DNA of 64,000 nucleotides. Source: Lycocorax pyrrhopterus obiensis (Eukaryota; Chordata; Aves; Passeriformes; Paradisaeidae). Position numbers and translations under genes: made by a program. The notes under the pieces were generated by a model, which saw only the letters and a list, made by a program, of their open reading frames with translations, made no database searches and had not been told where the DNA came from. This document shows, in pieces, positions 1 through 35,000 of the stretch. The first letter of the stretch is position 1. Each line of letters begins with the position of its first letter. The stretch is taken from contig JACSVZ010000006.1 of assembly GCA_014706295.1 (NCBI GenBank), positions 32,359,848 through 32,423,847 on the forward strand, written 5' to 3'.

Positions 1-59
1 CCCATGTACTTTAAATGGATTAAAGAGACAAACAGTTTGCGATATTACAGTTTTTTACC

Positions 60-560
60 ACGGCATGCAAGAAGTATTTTTAAGCAACGTGCGAGACACG
101 CGGCACTGCCCTCTTTTCTCCCGCCGCCATTTTCAGCTTTGTCTCACTGACTCACTTTCTCTTTCTCTCTGACTCTGAAGCCGCACGTTGAAGTGCTCTT
201 TTTTTCAGGCTTTACAGTAGAGAAAGCCTCGCTCCCTTTTGTGCTGCTGGCTGCATGGTGTCTTCTTCAGTTCGGCACGAAGTGTGCTAGCTGCAGGCAG
301 GAGGCTCTGCCGGCTCTTGCTGGCTCCGCCGGCTCCGCCCTGAGAGGGGAGAGGGACCCGCCGGTCCCAGGAAGCCGCGCCGGATGGGTTTAGCTGTAAG
401 GCAGTCCATGGCTGGCTTTAGCTGCCTGCAGCTCTGGGACAGTTCCCCCCGCCGGTGACCCAGGGTCCGTGCCACGGTGTTGAGAAAAAGGAGGGAGCCA
501 GGGGCCCCGGCCCAGCCCGGAGGCTCGGAGGCCCCCTCACCTTCCGGCAGGTGGGCTGGA
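60..560. promoter_or_regulatory. CpG-rich promoter-like block at the left edge
   Basis: GC- and CpG-rich DNA, densest at about 290-560, inside an otherwise AT-rich region. At about 121-134 there is a CCGCCGCCATTTTC stretch, the reverse complement of a YY1-type AAAATGGCGGC element; such elements often lie just downstream of start sites and would here point to leftward (minus) transcription. A GTGAGT donor-like site occurs on the minus strand at about 150-155. In other amniotes CYP4V2 follows FAM149A in the same direction, so this could be its promoter or first exon, but no reading frame here resembles a cytochrome P450 N-terminus. The assignment is inference. Confidence 0.4.
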
Positions 561-1904
561 ACAAAAGAGAAATTCCCGCCTTTCCGCGTGGTTCAAATAG
601 GTAAAGTGCGAGAAGCGTCATTAGTCTAAAAAACTGTCCATCAACTCAGGGTCAACCCACTACACAAGTGATTCGTACTTTGCCTACCTGTTATCAAAAA
701 TCCTTGACCCGTCCTTCTGTGGTTAGCAAAATCCGTGGGAGTCAGTGACTTCTTCTGACATGTGTCTCTCTGTAAAAAGGAAATATATACTCTTAGCTAG
801 TGTGATATACTTATCTACTGAAATGGTTTGATTATGGTTTTTATGATCTAGTCCAGCAGACTGGATCCAACCAAAGTACAAAGCTCCAACCAGCACTAAA
901 ACTGCACACTTCTAGCACACAGACACCCTCAAAGGAAAACTTTGATGCATTAGACCTGAAAAAATAATCTTCCTCATACAATAGTCCCACACCCTCCCCA
1001 AGATTTTTAACAACTTCCTCTCTATAGGCAGTAGGAATCCCTGTACATCAGAAATCAGAAGAGACCCAGAAATGAGACCTTCTGTAGACCAACGGCAGGC
1101 ATGAATGAAAACCTCTTCCCTTTTCCACGTCTCCGCTTACACTGTAACATACCCTGAATGTATGAGTTGTGCTGGGCCTTGAAAATTGATCAACAGTAAC
1201 AGTTCTTTCTCGGAGTGGCTGTTGCTCTGTCCTGCCAGCCACTGCACTTGACACTCTGCTATGAGCATATCGTTCTTGATGCTGAGAGAATTAAAAAGAA
1301 CATTAAGAGAATGCAGCAATTGAATAAATCAAAATATTTTTTTCTGTTGACATACAAAAGTTCACAAGAAGAAAAGAAAAATACATTTTCAATAACCAAA
1401 AGCACCAATCTAAAGGTTTGCCTGTTTTTTAAACAGATGTGAGACTGTTTCTATGTTGGCACGTTAACATAACAACACGCCAATTTACTTTCATTCTAGT
1501 GATTCATTACTCACCCAACCTTCAAAAATAGGCCAATATAAGATCTGTTTTTTTCAGCTGGTGTCCTTTTCTACTCCTGTTAGCATAATTTTCTAATTCT
1601 TATAACCTAACATTAGTGAATAAAACACTGAAAAGAGTTATTTAAACCCAGATGCATAGAAGTGCAAGGTTACTATCTTGTTGATTGGTTCTTTTTATCT
1701 TTTTTTTTAATTTGCTTTTTCTGTTGTCATACAAGCCTTTCCACTATGATCTGCCTGTGACCTGAGGTTTTACACTGCCTTCTCTTGCATTGTTATCGTA
1801 CCCCAATGTAACACATATTATCATGTTAAATCTATGTATTAAATACAAGCCAACACAAGCTGTAAAATTACTCATATCAACCAGTGACATAGAGTAATTT
1901 ATTT
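561..1904. other. 3' flank / 3' UTR side of FAM149A
   Basis: AT-rich non-coding DNA downstream of the FAM149A stop codon. On the minus strand an AATAAA lies only about 2 nt past the stop (1898-1903) and an ATTAAA lies about 195 nt past it (1706-1711). The second is the more usual distance for a polyadenylation signal. No other gene is visible. Confidence 0.4.
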
Positions 1905-24492
<22,588 letters not shown>

Positions 24493-25666
24493 GGCAGGGG
24501 CAAGGAGCCCCTTCCCGGCGCCACAAGCCCTGTCGAGGGGCCGGCGGCCTCGGGCGGGAGCTGCCCGCTGCCTGCAGCCCGGCAGGCGTTGCTAAGCGAA
24601 ACAAACCCCTCCGGGCACGCACCGCCCTGGGCGGGGAGCACCGCGCCGGCGGGAGGCCCGAGAGCGGCCCCGAGCAGCCTGCGCACCTGCGGGGCGCCGG
24701 GCAGCAACCTGCTACGGCCGGCGAGCCGGGAAAATAAAGCGTGGGATTTCCCCTCCAGTCAGATTCCCATCTAATATTAAGGGACAAAAACGAAGCCCAC
24801 CTGCCAGGGCAGCAGGGCCCTCTTCACACATCTGTGAATAGGAAGGGCTTAACAGAAGTGAGAGCGACCCAACCCAGCACATCTTTATCACCATGCCAGG
24901 CAGACGCAGAAAGGAGCTGTGTGGAAGCAACAACTCACGTGCTTTTAAAGATGCTCCCAACCATCCCAGGCGGTTTGGAGAGGAGTAGAGGGTGTCAGTG
25001 GCACAAGCCAGACAGCTGGAGGCACATGAGTGGGGAATAATTAACCTTGCCCTAGCTTTCCAACATTGGGTTGTCTGCCTGGGTGAAGAGAAATGTGACC
25101 ACACCAGCAGCAGTTTGGGAACACTGTAATGCTTGGTATTATGGACAAGGCAAACATTGTGCCAGCTCAGAATACAACAGGTCATGTGGCCCTTGGAGTG
25201 CCCAAAAGAACAGTACAGGCTGAACGTTAGCCCAGTTGCTTTATACATATGAGCCCCAGGATCACACATCAAGCAACTAGTTGTACTCTCAATTTTAAGT
25301 TGGCAGCTGCTGATCCCCAATAACCAAGGGTACAAAGTGAGGAATTTTATCCTTGATTTCCTAGCACATCAAGGAGTGCAATGAGCTGGCAGAGACAGCA
25401 CATGGAACACCAAGTAGAGGACTGAGATTTGAAACTGGGATATTCCTGGCCTTTTTCTCACAAACCGGTATAAATATGTTCTGAAAAAATCTTATGGAAT
25501 AGGTGCACTTAAATCGAACAGCAGCACAATCTGCATTTATTCCTACCATGGCAAGAAGCCCTGACTGAGCCACAGTGAAAGTAGCATAATTGAGCTCATC
25601 AGTGGGTAGTATATTTATCTCAGCTATGTATGAACATCACTGTCTGTACCTGGTTCATTACTCCCT

Positions 25667-25872
25667 GTGTCCTGGTTCTGGCCAGGATGGGGTTAATGTT
25701 TGCAGTAGCAAGGAGGGGCATGGCTAGGACCCTGAGGTTGTTCTGTATCACCTCACATCATGCTCAGGGGGCAGGGGTCCTTTCTGGTCGTGTTCCACAT
25801 GGCATTTTGTGCCTCCAGTTCTGCTCTCCAGCCTGCCAGGGGGAGGGAGGAGTGAGTGAGCAGCACAGGGTT
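25667..25872 (+). mobile_element. ERVL-type LTR fragment, plus orientation
   Basis: Begins TGTCCTGGTTCTGGCCAGGA followed by TGGGGTTAAT, the typical start of the common avian ERVL-like LTR, and then has GGAGGGGCATGGCTAGGAC and GTGAGTGAGCAGCACAGGG, recalling its later parts. It is internally deleted. Same family as the fragment at 19.8 kb but in the opposite orientation. Confidence 0.6.
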
Positions 25873-26644
25873 TAGAACACTAAACTGGGGAATACTATTC
25901 CTAAACCATGACACTCTGTCATTCAAGATCTGTAGAAACAGTTGGGTTCCACTACAAACCTCCAGACTTGAGCATTCCGCCTCTCTCAAGTCCTTTACAT
26001 ATTCTGCTCTCAGTACAAATGGCTCCTCTTTAGTCCTAGGTAATATCTTTGATATAATGAGTCTGGAACTACTTTTCATTTATTTGATGTTCAACTAGTC
26101 AGCAAATCAGCATAATAAAATCTGATGCTGCCCACTGCAAAGAGATTGCCCAGATCAGACATAGACTGTGAATCCTGAAAATACTTACAACTCTTAGCCA
26201 TGGTAAACCCATTTATTTACTCTCAACAAAATTGTCAAACAAATGTACAGGAGCAGAGCAGAAGTGGGTAATTTCCAGAAAAAGAGGGAAAATTTATAGG
26301 AAAATTTTACTTCTGGTATAAGTGATGGTTACCACTGGCCCTGTGATTATTACTTTTGTGCTTTTTTTTTTAAACATTAGTCTAATATTCATTGTGAACC
26401 TTTATAATGTCTTTTTCTGTGGTAAATTATTTTAAACTGAATCTAGGTACTGAAATAACTGTTTGGAATGTATTCATCATATTTTTATAATTTAAAGTGA
26501 TTTTTCACTCATCACCAAGTACTTCTTGCTTGTATTCTTAGCCGTACTACACAACTAAGCATTCATAACATTTTTTTCATTGTTCTGAAACCAATTTTGG
26601 GGGCATTCGTAGTATCTAGAAAAATCTTTAGGAATTTAGACATA

Positions 26645-26735
26645 CTGTCATTTGTCAGGCTCTAAGGGTCAGAAAAGACCATTTGATCATCTAGTCTGAC
26701 CTCTTGTATCACATTTCACCGCAGCATTTCTCCAT
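26645..26735 (-). mobile_element. Short CR1-like fragment
   Basis: Contains GGTCAGAAAAGACCATTTGA and TCATCTAGTCTGACCTCTTG, which resemble the reverse complement of an old CR1-type 3' tail common in sauropsid genomes. Short and diverged. Confidence 0.45.
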
Positions 26736-27920
26736 GTATTCTCTTCATCTTTACGTCATTTTTAATATTCATGTGAACTACTAGCATTTTCTAAACAATT
26801 TCTATTGATGTGGAAAGAGAAATTCTGCTGCTATGTGTCATTGCAGATTTAGGAAACACAGGAACCCTGTCACATGTTAGTCTTTAAATAAGAGAAAGAA
26901 CAATTGACATGGTGCATACCTGGTACACACCATTATTACCAACTTGCCTCCTCAACTTTCATGGCCTAAGCATGAAGAAAGAATTTGTCACTTCGCCTGA
27001 AAAGGTCAGAAAGATGAGATGAAGGCATCACAATGGGGATAATCCTATTACTGTAATTAGGGAATCATCATCTATCACTTCAGCTGTAAACAAAGCCTAT
27101 TTTGTCTTCACTCAGGACTTCCCAAATAAGTGAAGACATCTGCATCCCCTTCACTATTCCAGTGCATGAAAAATCTATTTCACTAATTATTTGTCTTGTT
27201 TAGGTTTTATATCATCATGGGACATAGGAAACCTATTAAAACCCAATCTATGCATATAGCAAATCATGAGAAAAGCTGTTTAAAATATTAAGTATAGAAC
27301 AATTTGCAAACTGTTTTCTAAAGCAATAAAACAGCATTCTTGTAGCAATAGTGTTATTGAAGTTGATGAGGGAAATGCTAGGGGGACAAAGCAATTTAAA
27401 AATATTACTGAGCCATTGAAGGATCACACACCTATTAAAAGCTGACAGAGTTTTAAAGGTCCTTGAAGCAGCAATTAAATATTAACAAAAATATACAAAT
27501 GACTGCCTCGTGTCTAATTTATAATAACCTGTGCTCAGACTCACCATAACATTTTAGCCAGTCCTAAACATTATAAACATCCTTGCAAAGCTCATTTTGC
27601 TCAGTCTCAGCTCTCTCTCCAGATCAAGCTGCTAGCCCATATGTTTGAACCTTAATGCCCTGGCAATTGCCAATGAGCCCACATTTCTGTAAAATATTTT
27701 CAGGAAAAAATCAAACTACATTAATATACAAGAAATTAAACTACAGAATTCTATTTCTTTACAGTTTTCTTTTTAGCTATCAGATGCAAAACTATGTGTA
27801 AAAGGAAACAAAATATTTGAAATTCATCTAGTTTTGAAATTTTTTCCCACTCTACCTCTAACCGTAGTCACAATAATGTTTCTGATACCATTTAAAACGA
27901 TTTCTTTGGCAGACTTTGTT

Positions 27921-27936
27921 TTTGTTGTTGTTGTTG
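27921..27936. repeat. Short TTG microsatellite
   Basis: About five TTG units (GTTTTTGTTGTTGTTGTTGTT); short and simple. Confidence 0.7.
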
Positions 27937-28593
27937 CACCAGTAACAAAATTTTTTGTAATGAAATTGCAGTAGCACCACTTTCTCCACAAAGTTGTCTT
28001 CTGGTTATAAAAATATCTATGCCTTTTCCCATTTATACAGGTGCAGCAGCTGTGCCTTAGCCACGTTTCACATGGATTTCAAGTTCTATGTACAGGCCCA
28101 CCTGCAGTTTTATGTGCATTCTAAGAATCAAATACATCTCTCAGTATTAATGTCCTGCCAGCTCCCTGAATTTCACCAGGGAAGAGCAAAAAGTTTTGTT
28201 TTTCCAAATACAAAATTTATTAAATCAGTTGACTCATCAGCCTGAAAGTCACTTTTTGGTAGCAACCAGTATTAGCTGCCCCAGAAGGCATAACCACAAA
28301 GGTTTTAAAACTCACTTTGAAACTGCTATGTTTCTTGGTTTGAATTACAGAAGTAATTTTCCGTGTTACTTACTGTGTTTCACAAGGAAAGCTTTCCAGC
28401 TTGATGCACTGAATCTCCCCATGTTTCAAAAGCAAGCAGTAGTGTCCACTCTACCTTCTACAAAGAATTTGCTGTTTTATCATTAATGCATTTTCTTTTG
28501 TATATCCCCTTAGAGAATCTATGTCTTTCCTACCCTACATAATTTCCTAGAACATCAGTCATTCTCACTGCTTTTCAGAATTTCTACCACATT

Positions 28594-28599
28594 TTTAAT
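28594..28599 (-). terminator. TLR3: Candidate TLR3 polyadenylation signal
   Basis: ATTAAA on the minus strand about 230 nt past the TLR3 stop. A canonical AATAAA lies further on at 28216-28221, about 610 nt past the stop. Either could end the transcript; sequence alone does not decide. Confidence 0.3.
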
Positions 28600-28828
28600 A
28601 CACTGAAATGATTATCAACCATGATCCCTCTTAAAGTCACTTCAGTGCAGCTGAATTAAAATATCAGCAAAAACATGAATATAAACAAAAAAATTTAAAT
28701 TGTAGTGACTCTTACATATTTTTACAGGATGACAAACTTCTTCAGATCTTCATGAAGGCTTGGTAGTTTTCCAATGGTAGAAAACATACAATAAAATGAC
28801 CCCATAATTCAAATCTGTAGTTCAAAAA

Positions 28829-29057
28829 TCAGTGCACTTTACTATTAGATTTAAGAGCCATCACTAACTGCTGATGAAATGCACTGACTCGTTCTCTCTG
28901 GGCTGGCCAGTTCAAGATGCAGCGAGATCTGAACATTCCTCTTCTCAGGTGAAGCGCATGATACAACTTGTAATCTTGGATATCAGTAAGAAAGATCAGT
29001 ATGATGGAGTCCCGACTTTGTTCAATAGCTTGCTGAAGAGCATGATACACCTTGAAA
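28829..29057 (-). CDS. TLR3: TLR3 coding exon 5 (residues 822-896, end of TIR domain)
   Basis: Acceptor TTTTGCTTCAG, 229 nt. The first T completes codon 821 (AAT, Asn) with the AA from exon 4. It encodes FKVYHALQQAIEQ, then YKLYHALHLRRGMF, CILNWP, and ends NSKVH with TGA at 28831-28829. Confidence 0.95.
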
Positions 29058-32000
29058 CTGAAGCAAAAATAAGACAAAAAATCAATGTTTTCTTTTATGT
29101 GAAGGAAAAAGAAAAGACAAACAGTTCTTAACAGGGGTCTTAATGGCTATTTTGTGAAATACAGTTGTTATTACTTTTCTTAAATTAAAAAGAAATAATT
29201 AAATGTCTAATTAAAAAAATAAATTCATGCTCTAAAAATATAACCTAAGTCTACTGTCTTGAGACAGCCTTGTTTAGCAAAATTCCTTCCATTACAAGAC
29301 CACTACACAAGAATGGTGTAAAGACTAATTTAAAGGCAAGCAAAAATCATCATTCGATTGTTGCTCACTCATTGTTGCTCTTCTTCAAATGTGTAATTTT
29401 AAGGAAAGCAATCTGCAAAGGTGGCAGCCTGACTTTTGGAAAAAACCCCCAACCAAACAAAACAAAACATCCCCTACCAAAAAAACCCAAAACCAAACCA
29501 AACAAACAAAAAACCAACAAAAACCCCAACAAAACCAAACAAAACCCCCCCAGAATAAACAAACAAGGAAAAATAGCCCACAAAAACACCCAAGAAAATG
29601 CCTAAAACATTGACTGAGATACTCAAATGTCCACTACTGTATGTGTGGAACAATTAACTTTATTAATTTAGGAATTATTCTGAAGTTACAATGTATTAGG
29701 TAAATATATTAAAGTAGACTTCGCATGGGTATATTTCATTAAATCCTATTTTTTATTAAAGTTAAAAAATGTTCTTGTTAAAATATCTCTTAAGAAATTT
29801 TCCCCCTTAGAGATAAAATTTTATATCCTACTCACTTTTTACACCAGGGATCCTGTAAGAGGTGTTCAGTCACAACAAAAATAATCTTCCTGCTCTTTTT
29901 TATACTGTTAATTGTGGCTTCAAATTCAGATACACCTGCTTCAAAGTCCCGTTCTTCTAAACAAAACCTAATTTCAAAGTGGTTAATTTTTTCCAGAGAC
30001 ATGAAATTTTTAGACACCCAATTTTTGTCCTCTCTTGCATGAATAACATAGGCATCATAATAAAACTCTTCCTGTTGTCTCTCAAATTCTTTAAAACCAA
30101 GCGTTCGATTAACTAAAATATTCCAGTAGAAAGCTATTCTCCACCCTTCAAAATGGATGGTAAGGACCATAAAGATGAGTAGCGTCACAATAGCGGAAGA
30201 GATCACAAAAAGAAGTTTAAATGGGGCACTGTCTTTGCAGGCTGAGCTATCAAAATACAAAACCAGACTACCATGATATTTAGGTGGGGTGTTGCAAATG
30301 TACTGGGACCTTAGTCCAGGTATATCTACTTGGGTCACATTAAGCCAATCAGCAAACCAAGCAATGCTTTCACAGGTGCAATCAAAAGGATTGGAATCCA
30401 TCTCTAGTCTTCTCAAGCTCTTGAAAGGTGGGCCAAATACGTTTTCTTCAACTGAGGTTATCAGATTTTTCTGAAGGTTCAGTGAATTCAGAGAGGCTTG
30501 GTCATCAAACAGAGTTGCTGGAAGCAAATTCAAATTATTCGATCCTAAGTCCAAGTGTTTTAATTGAAACAGACCCTTGAAAACCTGAACTGGAATTTCA
30601 TCCAGCCCATTTGATTTTAAATTAAGAATTCGCAGACTGCGAAGACCTTTTAAAAAAACAACAGGGCCACCTGGATTTGCATGTTTCCAAAGTCGGGCTA
30701 AATTATTGTGCTGCAAATCCAGTATGTCAAGATTGTCAAGTCCATCAAACAAGTCTTCTTTTATGTTTGCTATGTTATTATTGCTGATGTCCAGGACAGT
30801 CAGGTTTCGTAGAGGATGAAAAGGTGAAGGAGAAAGTGCCAGATTACTGCACCCTACCTTCCTCAGCATCAGTTTTCTAAGGCTTGGGACAAAAATGAAT
30901 GATTCACTTTGCAAAGTCAAGTTTTTATTATAGGAAAGATAAATATCTTGTATATTATTGAGACCTTTAAACTCATGACCTGTGAGCTGTTGACTAATTT
31001 CATTGAGACCAATATCAAGAATTTTCAGGTGTCCCAAGGAAGAAAATGCCCCACTTTCTATTGTAGAGATTCTGGTTTTTGTGAGATTGAGAACCTGTAA
31101 GCTAGAATTAGCAAGCGATGAAAATGTTTTATTAGTTATTCTTTGTAAGTTTATGTTGCAGTTAGAGAGACTCAGGTATTTCAGGTTGTTCAGACCTGTG
31201 AACATATTAGCAGTAATTCCTGGAAAATTGTTATTATCCATTATAAGGTACTCCAGGTGGTATAACCAATGAAAAGAAAAATCTTCAGTTTTCCCAGCAA
31301 GTGAGTTCATGAGATTCAAATGTTTAAGGCTGGATAATCCATAAAATAAACGTGAAGATACATGAATATTATTAAGCTTCAGGTTTAAGTATTGTAAACT
31401 TGAAAGCCACTGAAATGAGTCATTTTCTATGACAGAGAGAGAATTTTGGGAAAGGTTTAAAATTGTAAGATTTGTTCCTTGCAATCCCTGGAAAGTTGAC
31501 TTGTCAATGTAGGAAAGTTTCACACGGCTCAGTGAGAGGTTCCGAATCGCTGTGTTTGATAATTCTGTACAAAGTTTCTTTGTGCGATTTTCACCAAGTT
31601 CAACATTGTTCAGTATGAGGCCAAACAGATTTCCAATTGTTTGTAAACATCCCGTATGAAACTGAAAGGACAAGAAAAAAAAGGTCTTGACCTAGACAAG
31701 GGGATTATGTAAAAAAGTTGACCAACAAAACATTTGGTTTGAAAAGGTTTTCAAATGAGATTTTCAAGCAGAATAGAACTTCTACACCCAGACTCTTTCA
31801 CACCCAAGTTCAGACAAACACTTTTTGGAGTTTATACTTCTTGTGACAATAGTTCTATCATTTATAACATGATTATCATAAATCTGAGTAGTATTATTTT
31901 AGAAGAAGATAGAAAGTGGCTTAATGAGATTCAAGTTTGAATCCAACTACCGAAACTCTTTCTCTAGAAGTATCTTAAAATGTGTGATATCTTTCTTCAG

Positions 32001-35000
32001 CTTTCTTTTATTAGTATCTGCTAGGTATACTAATTTACTAGTTATTAGGTCTGCAGACAGACAAGAAGAAACCCAGTTTCTCTGTGCAAGCAGAAGCTAC
32101 TATGAAATATAATACTACACACTTGCTTTCACAATATGGATCACAAGCTTTGGTCATAGTGCTCGGCCCTCATCTTGATGAAGATATCAGCTGAGTGGTT
32201 GAATACTCCCATTTGTCAGAATGATTCAAATGCATAAAGGCTGCTTTTTAGATAGCAGTACTGTAAAACCAGAGCAGCTAAGAAAGGAGTACTGCCACTT
32301 ACTTACCCACACACTGTACCCTTGTGCCAGAAAAGCCCTACATGCAGTCATACAGTGAACTAGGTAAGAACCAGCGTGACTACAAGCTAACATCTGCAGT
32401 TTCCCCAGTGATCCAGTGCATAGCCTCATAAAAGCTGGTATCAGAAAGAGGGAGGGATGAAGCCGCCAAGTGAAAGAGGATGGTGGGATTCACTCTTAGC
32501 ACTGATACAAACTTATACCACCTTAAAATATTCTTGTAGGTTCAATGTACATATTCTTTAGAAATCAATCAACTGAGAAACAAAGCAAAACAAACAAACA
32601 TAAACCAAACAAACCAAGGAAATCCAATGCATATTCAGTATTCATATGCTGAGGGTCAACCAGTTTAGAATTGTCACACTTACCATCCCTCTTCAAAGAA
32701 TCGTAACACTGAGAAGCAGATCAGACAGCACAGTGAGGCAGGTGGAAGAGAAAACAAACACCCATGTGGGTTTTTTTTAAAGGAGTGAGTATACTTTTCT
32801 GGAATGATTATTTCTCTGGGGTGCCCATAGGCACAAGTGAATGCTCTCTTTGATTAACAGGGAAGTGAGACCTTCACCAACTTAGTATGTCAGCCATTCA
32901 CCTTCAGCATGTGCAAAAAAAATTCTGCATAGAAAATACCTGGTAAGGATTCTGAGAGCATCTAAGTCTTGCTTGAGACCTTTGATCTACATGGAACCAG
33001 CCTCTATGCAACCAGCCTGTGCTGATTTCAGTGGCAAAACAATAATTCTCTAATTCACTGCTGGAGGTCAGGAGTAATGCTGTATAAAATACAATGGGTT
33101 TTGGACCCCAGTGGATCAAAATTGTGATGTAAATGCCATACAACCATAAAGGGTAAATCAGAATAGTTCCATTTTATACTTACACCTGTTGAATTTCTGT
33201 TGAAATGCTTCCTACCTCTTTTAGTGGATTTGATGACAAATCAAGACTATTCAATGAAGTGTTGCTAAGGAAACTGAAGTCTTCTTTTTTCAACTCAGTG
33301 ATTTGGTTGCTACCCAACATGAGCTCATGGAGTTTCTCCAACTGTTGCTCCAATCCTAAATTGGCTGACTTCAAAGAATTATGAGATAGGTCCAAAATAT
33401 TCAAGTTCTGGAGAGAAGACACAAGAAAAATAAAGTATATAATTATTTTATATTTTTATTTTATATAATACACTCAAAAATTTTGAAATATTTCATTAGA
33501 GTATAATTGATTAGAAATTTGTTGCAATACCACACTTAAAATAAATTTGTAATAGAGAAATGGCAGCTTTCAAGCTCCTTCTGGAAGAAGTATCCTGTAT
33601 CTTTCACACCAGTAACTTTCATGGTATTCATGGTATTAACCTGCTAAAGTACCTACTGGAAACCAAATAATTACTTTAGCTAAAGTTCCTTAATTCACTG
33701 AAGGCCCTCCTGCCTCAGATAAAATGATAAATGCAAAAGCCTACAGCTGGCTGCAGTTACAACTACTGCAGTATTAAACATTACATTCCACCCTTTTTCA
33801 GTGTGGTCCAGCCCGGTACATGGACATGAGGAAGGTGAAGTTCCCAGCATGGAAGCTGGCTGCACTTAATTGTATTTAGTTGTGTCAGCAGTCCTACAAT
33901 GCAAGCAGGTACACTTTATGTAACTGAACTGAATTTAGCAGAAAAGTTCAGACTACTCAAAACCACATGCATGCTCATTGGAACACTGAGTGACAATTAG
34001 TACCCACATATTGTCTTTACTTTACTTTCTTTTGTCCTTAGGCTCTTCCTTTTGCATGATTCCTTGCCTGGTGCAAAGACAGTGAAATAGTCCTTTCCTG
34101 CCTTCTGTGGTGGTCCCCCAATCTCTGCTACAGACAAGAATATTTAACCACATGTAAACTACCAGGGAAAACAAAGGTACAATAAAAACCTTTTTACTCT
34201 TTCTCAGTTCTTGAAGTCCTGACAGACACTACATTCAGCCCATGCACTGGCCTTCCTGGTTTGAGTAATTACACCTCAGCCTTGAGAATTTAGGCTTCCA
34301 GCTACCCAGGCAGCTCAGATTCCACACCATCCACTTCGCTGCTATTCTCATCATCTGCTGCTGCTATTCTCTCAGCACATATCCTGCAAGGAGAGGTGCC
34401 TCAAAAGGAAGCAATAGGAAAAAAGCAGTGGAGAGCATTGACTCACAAAGATGACTGAGACTCCAACGTGCTGTAACAGAAGAAGCCACAAAGCCTCTGC
34501 TTCAAAAAAAATCAGTGGAAGTTTGTATGTTGGGTATTTTGAGATACAAAGGCAGCAGTTCTGTACACACACTGGAAAATACAGTAAATTCCCCATTTAT
34601 ATTTTATTTACATGAAAAGGTGCACTTCTAAATCTTACCTCCAGGGTTTTGAAAGGATCATTATTTATATTTAGTCTGTTGTATCCTAGATTGAGCTCAG
34701 TCAGGTTGGTGCAGGAAGCAAAGACTCTGTCAGGGAGCTTATACAATTCATTATGTTGTAACTTCAGAATCTGCAACAGAGGCACGTTTCGGCACAATTC
34801 TGGTTGCAGTTTAGAGATGCTGTTGTAGCCTGCATTCAAGTAAACCAGCTGGCTGTACTTGGTCAGATTTGCAGGACCTAGCTGTCTTAGCTGATTATGA
34901 GAGATGTCCAAACTCGTTATATTGTTTGGAAGATCAGAGGGAATTTGAGTCAACTTTAGGTGACTGCAGTCAGCTGTTTCATTTTGGATATGACATTGCT

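Larger units (their letters stand above)
24755..28215. other. Intergenic region between FAM149A promoter and TLR3 3' end
   Basis: About 3.5 kb without a recognisable gene. It holds an LTR fragment at about 25.67 kb, a CR1-like scrap at about 26.65 kb, and a short TTG microsatellite at about 27925. A 207-codon minus-strand open frame at 24712-25335 is not protein-like and is not annotated as a gene. Confidence 0.7.

Noticed and set aside
24712..25335. 207-codon minus-strand open frame upstream of FAM149A
   Set aside because: Rich in Cys, Ser and Leu with no recognisable domain. It ends inside the promoter region and is best explained as chance.
33180..33215. A longer TLR3 exon 3 using the GTGTAAGT donor
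   Set aside because: It would insert about ten residues that break the leucine-rich repeat, whereas the GAG|GTAGGA donor gives the standard 192-nt exon and a clean joint.
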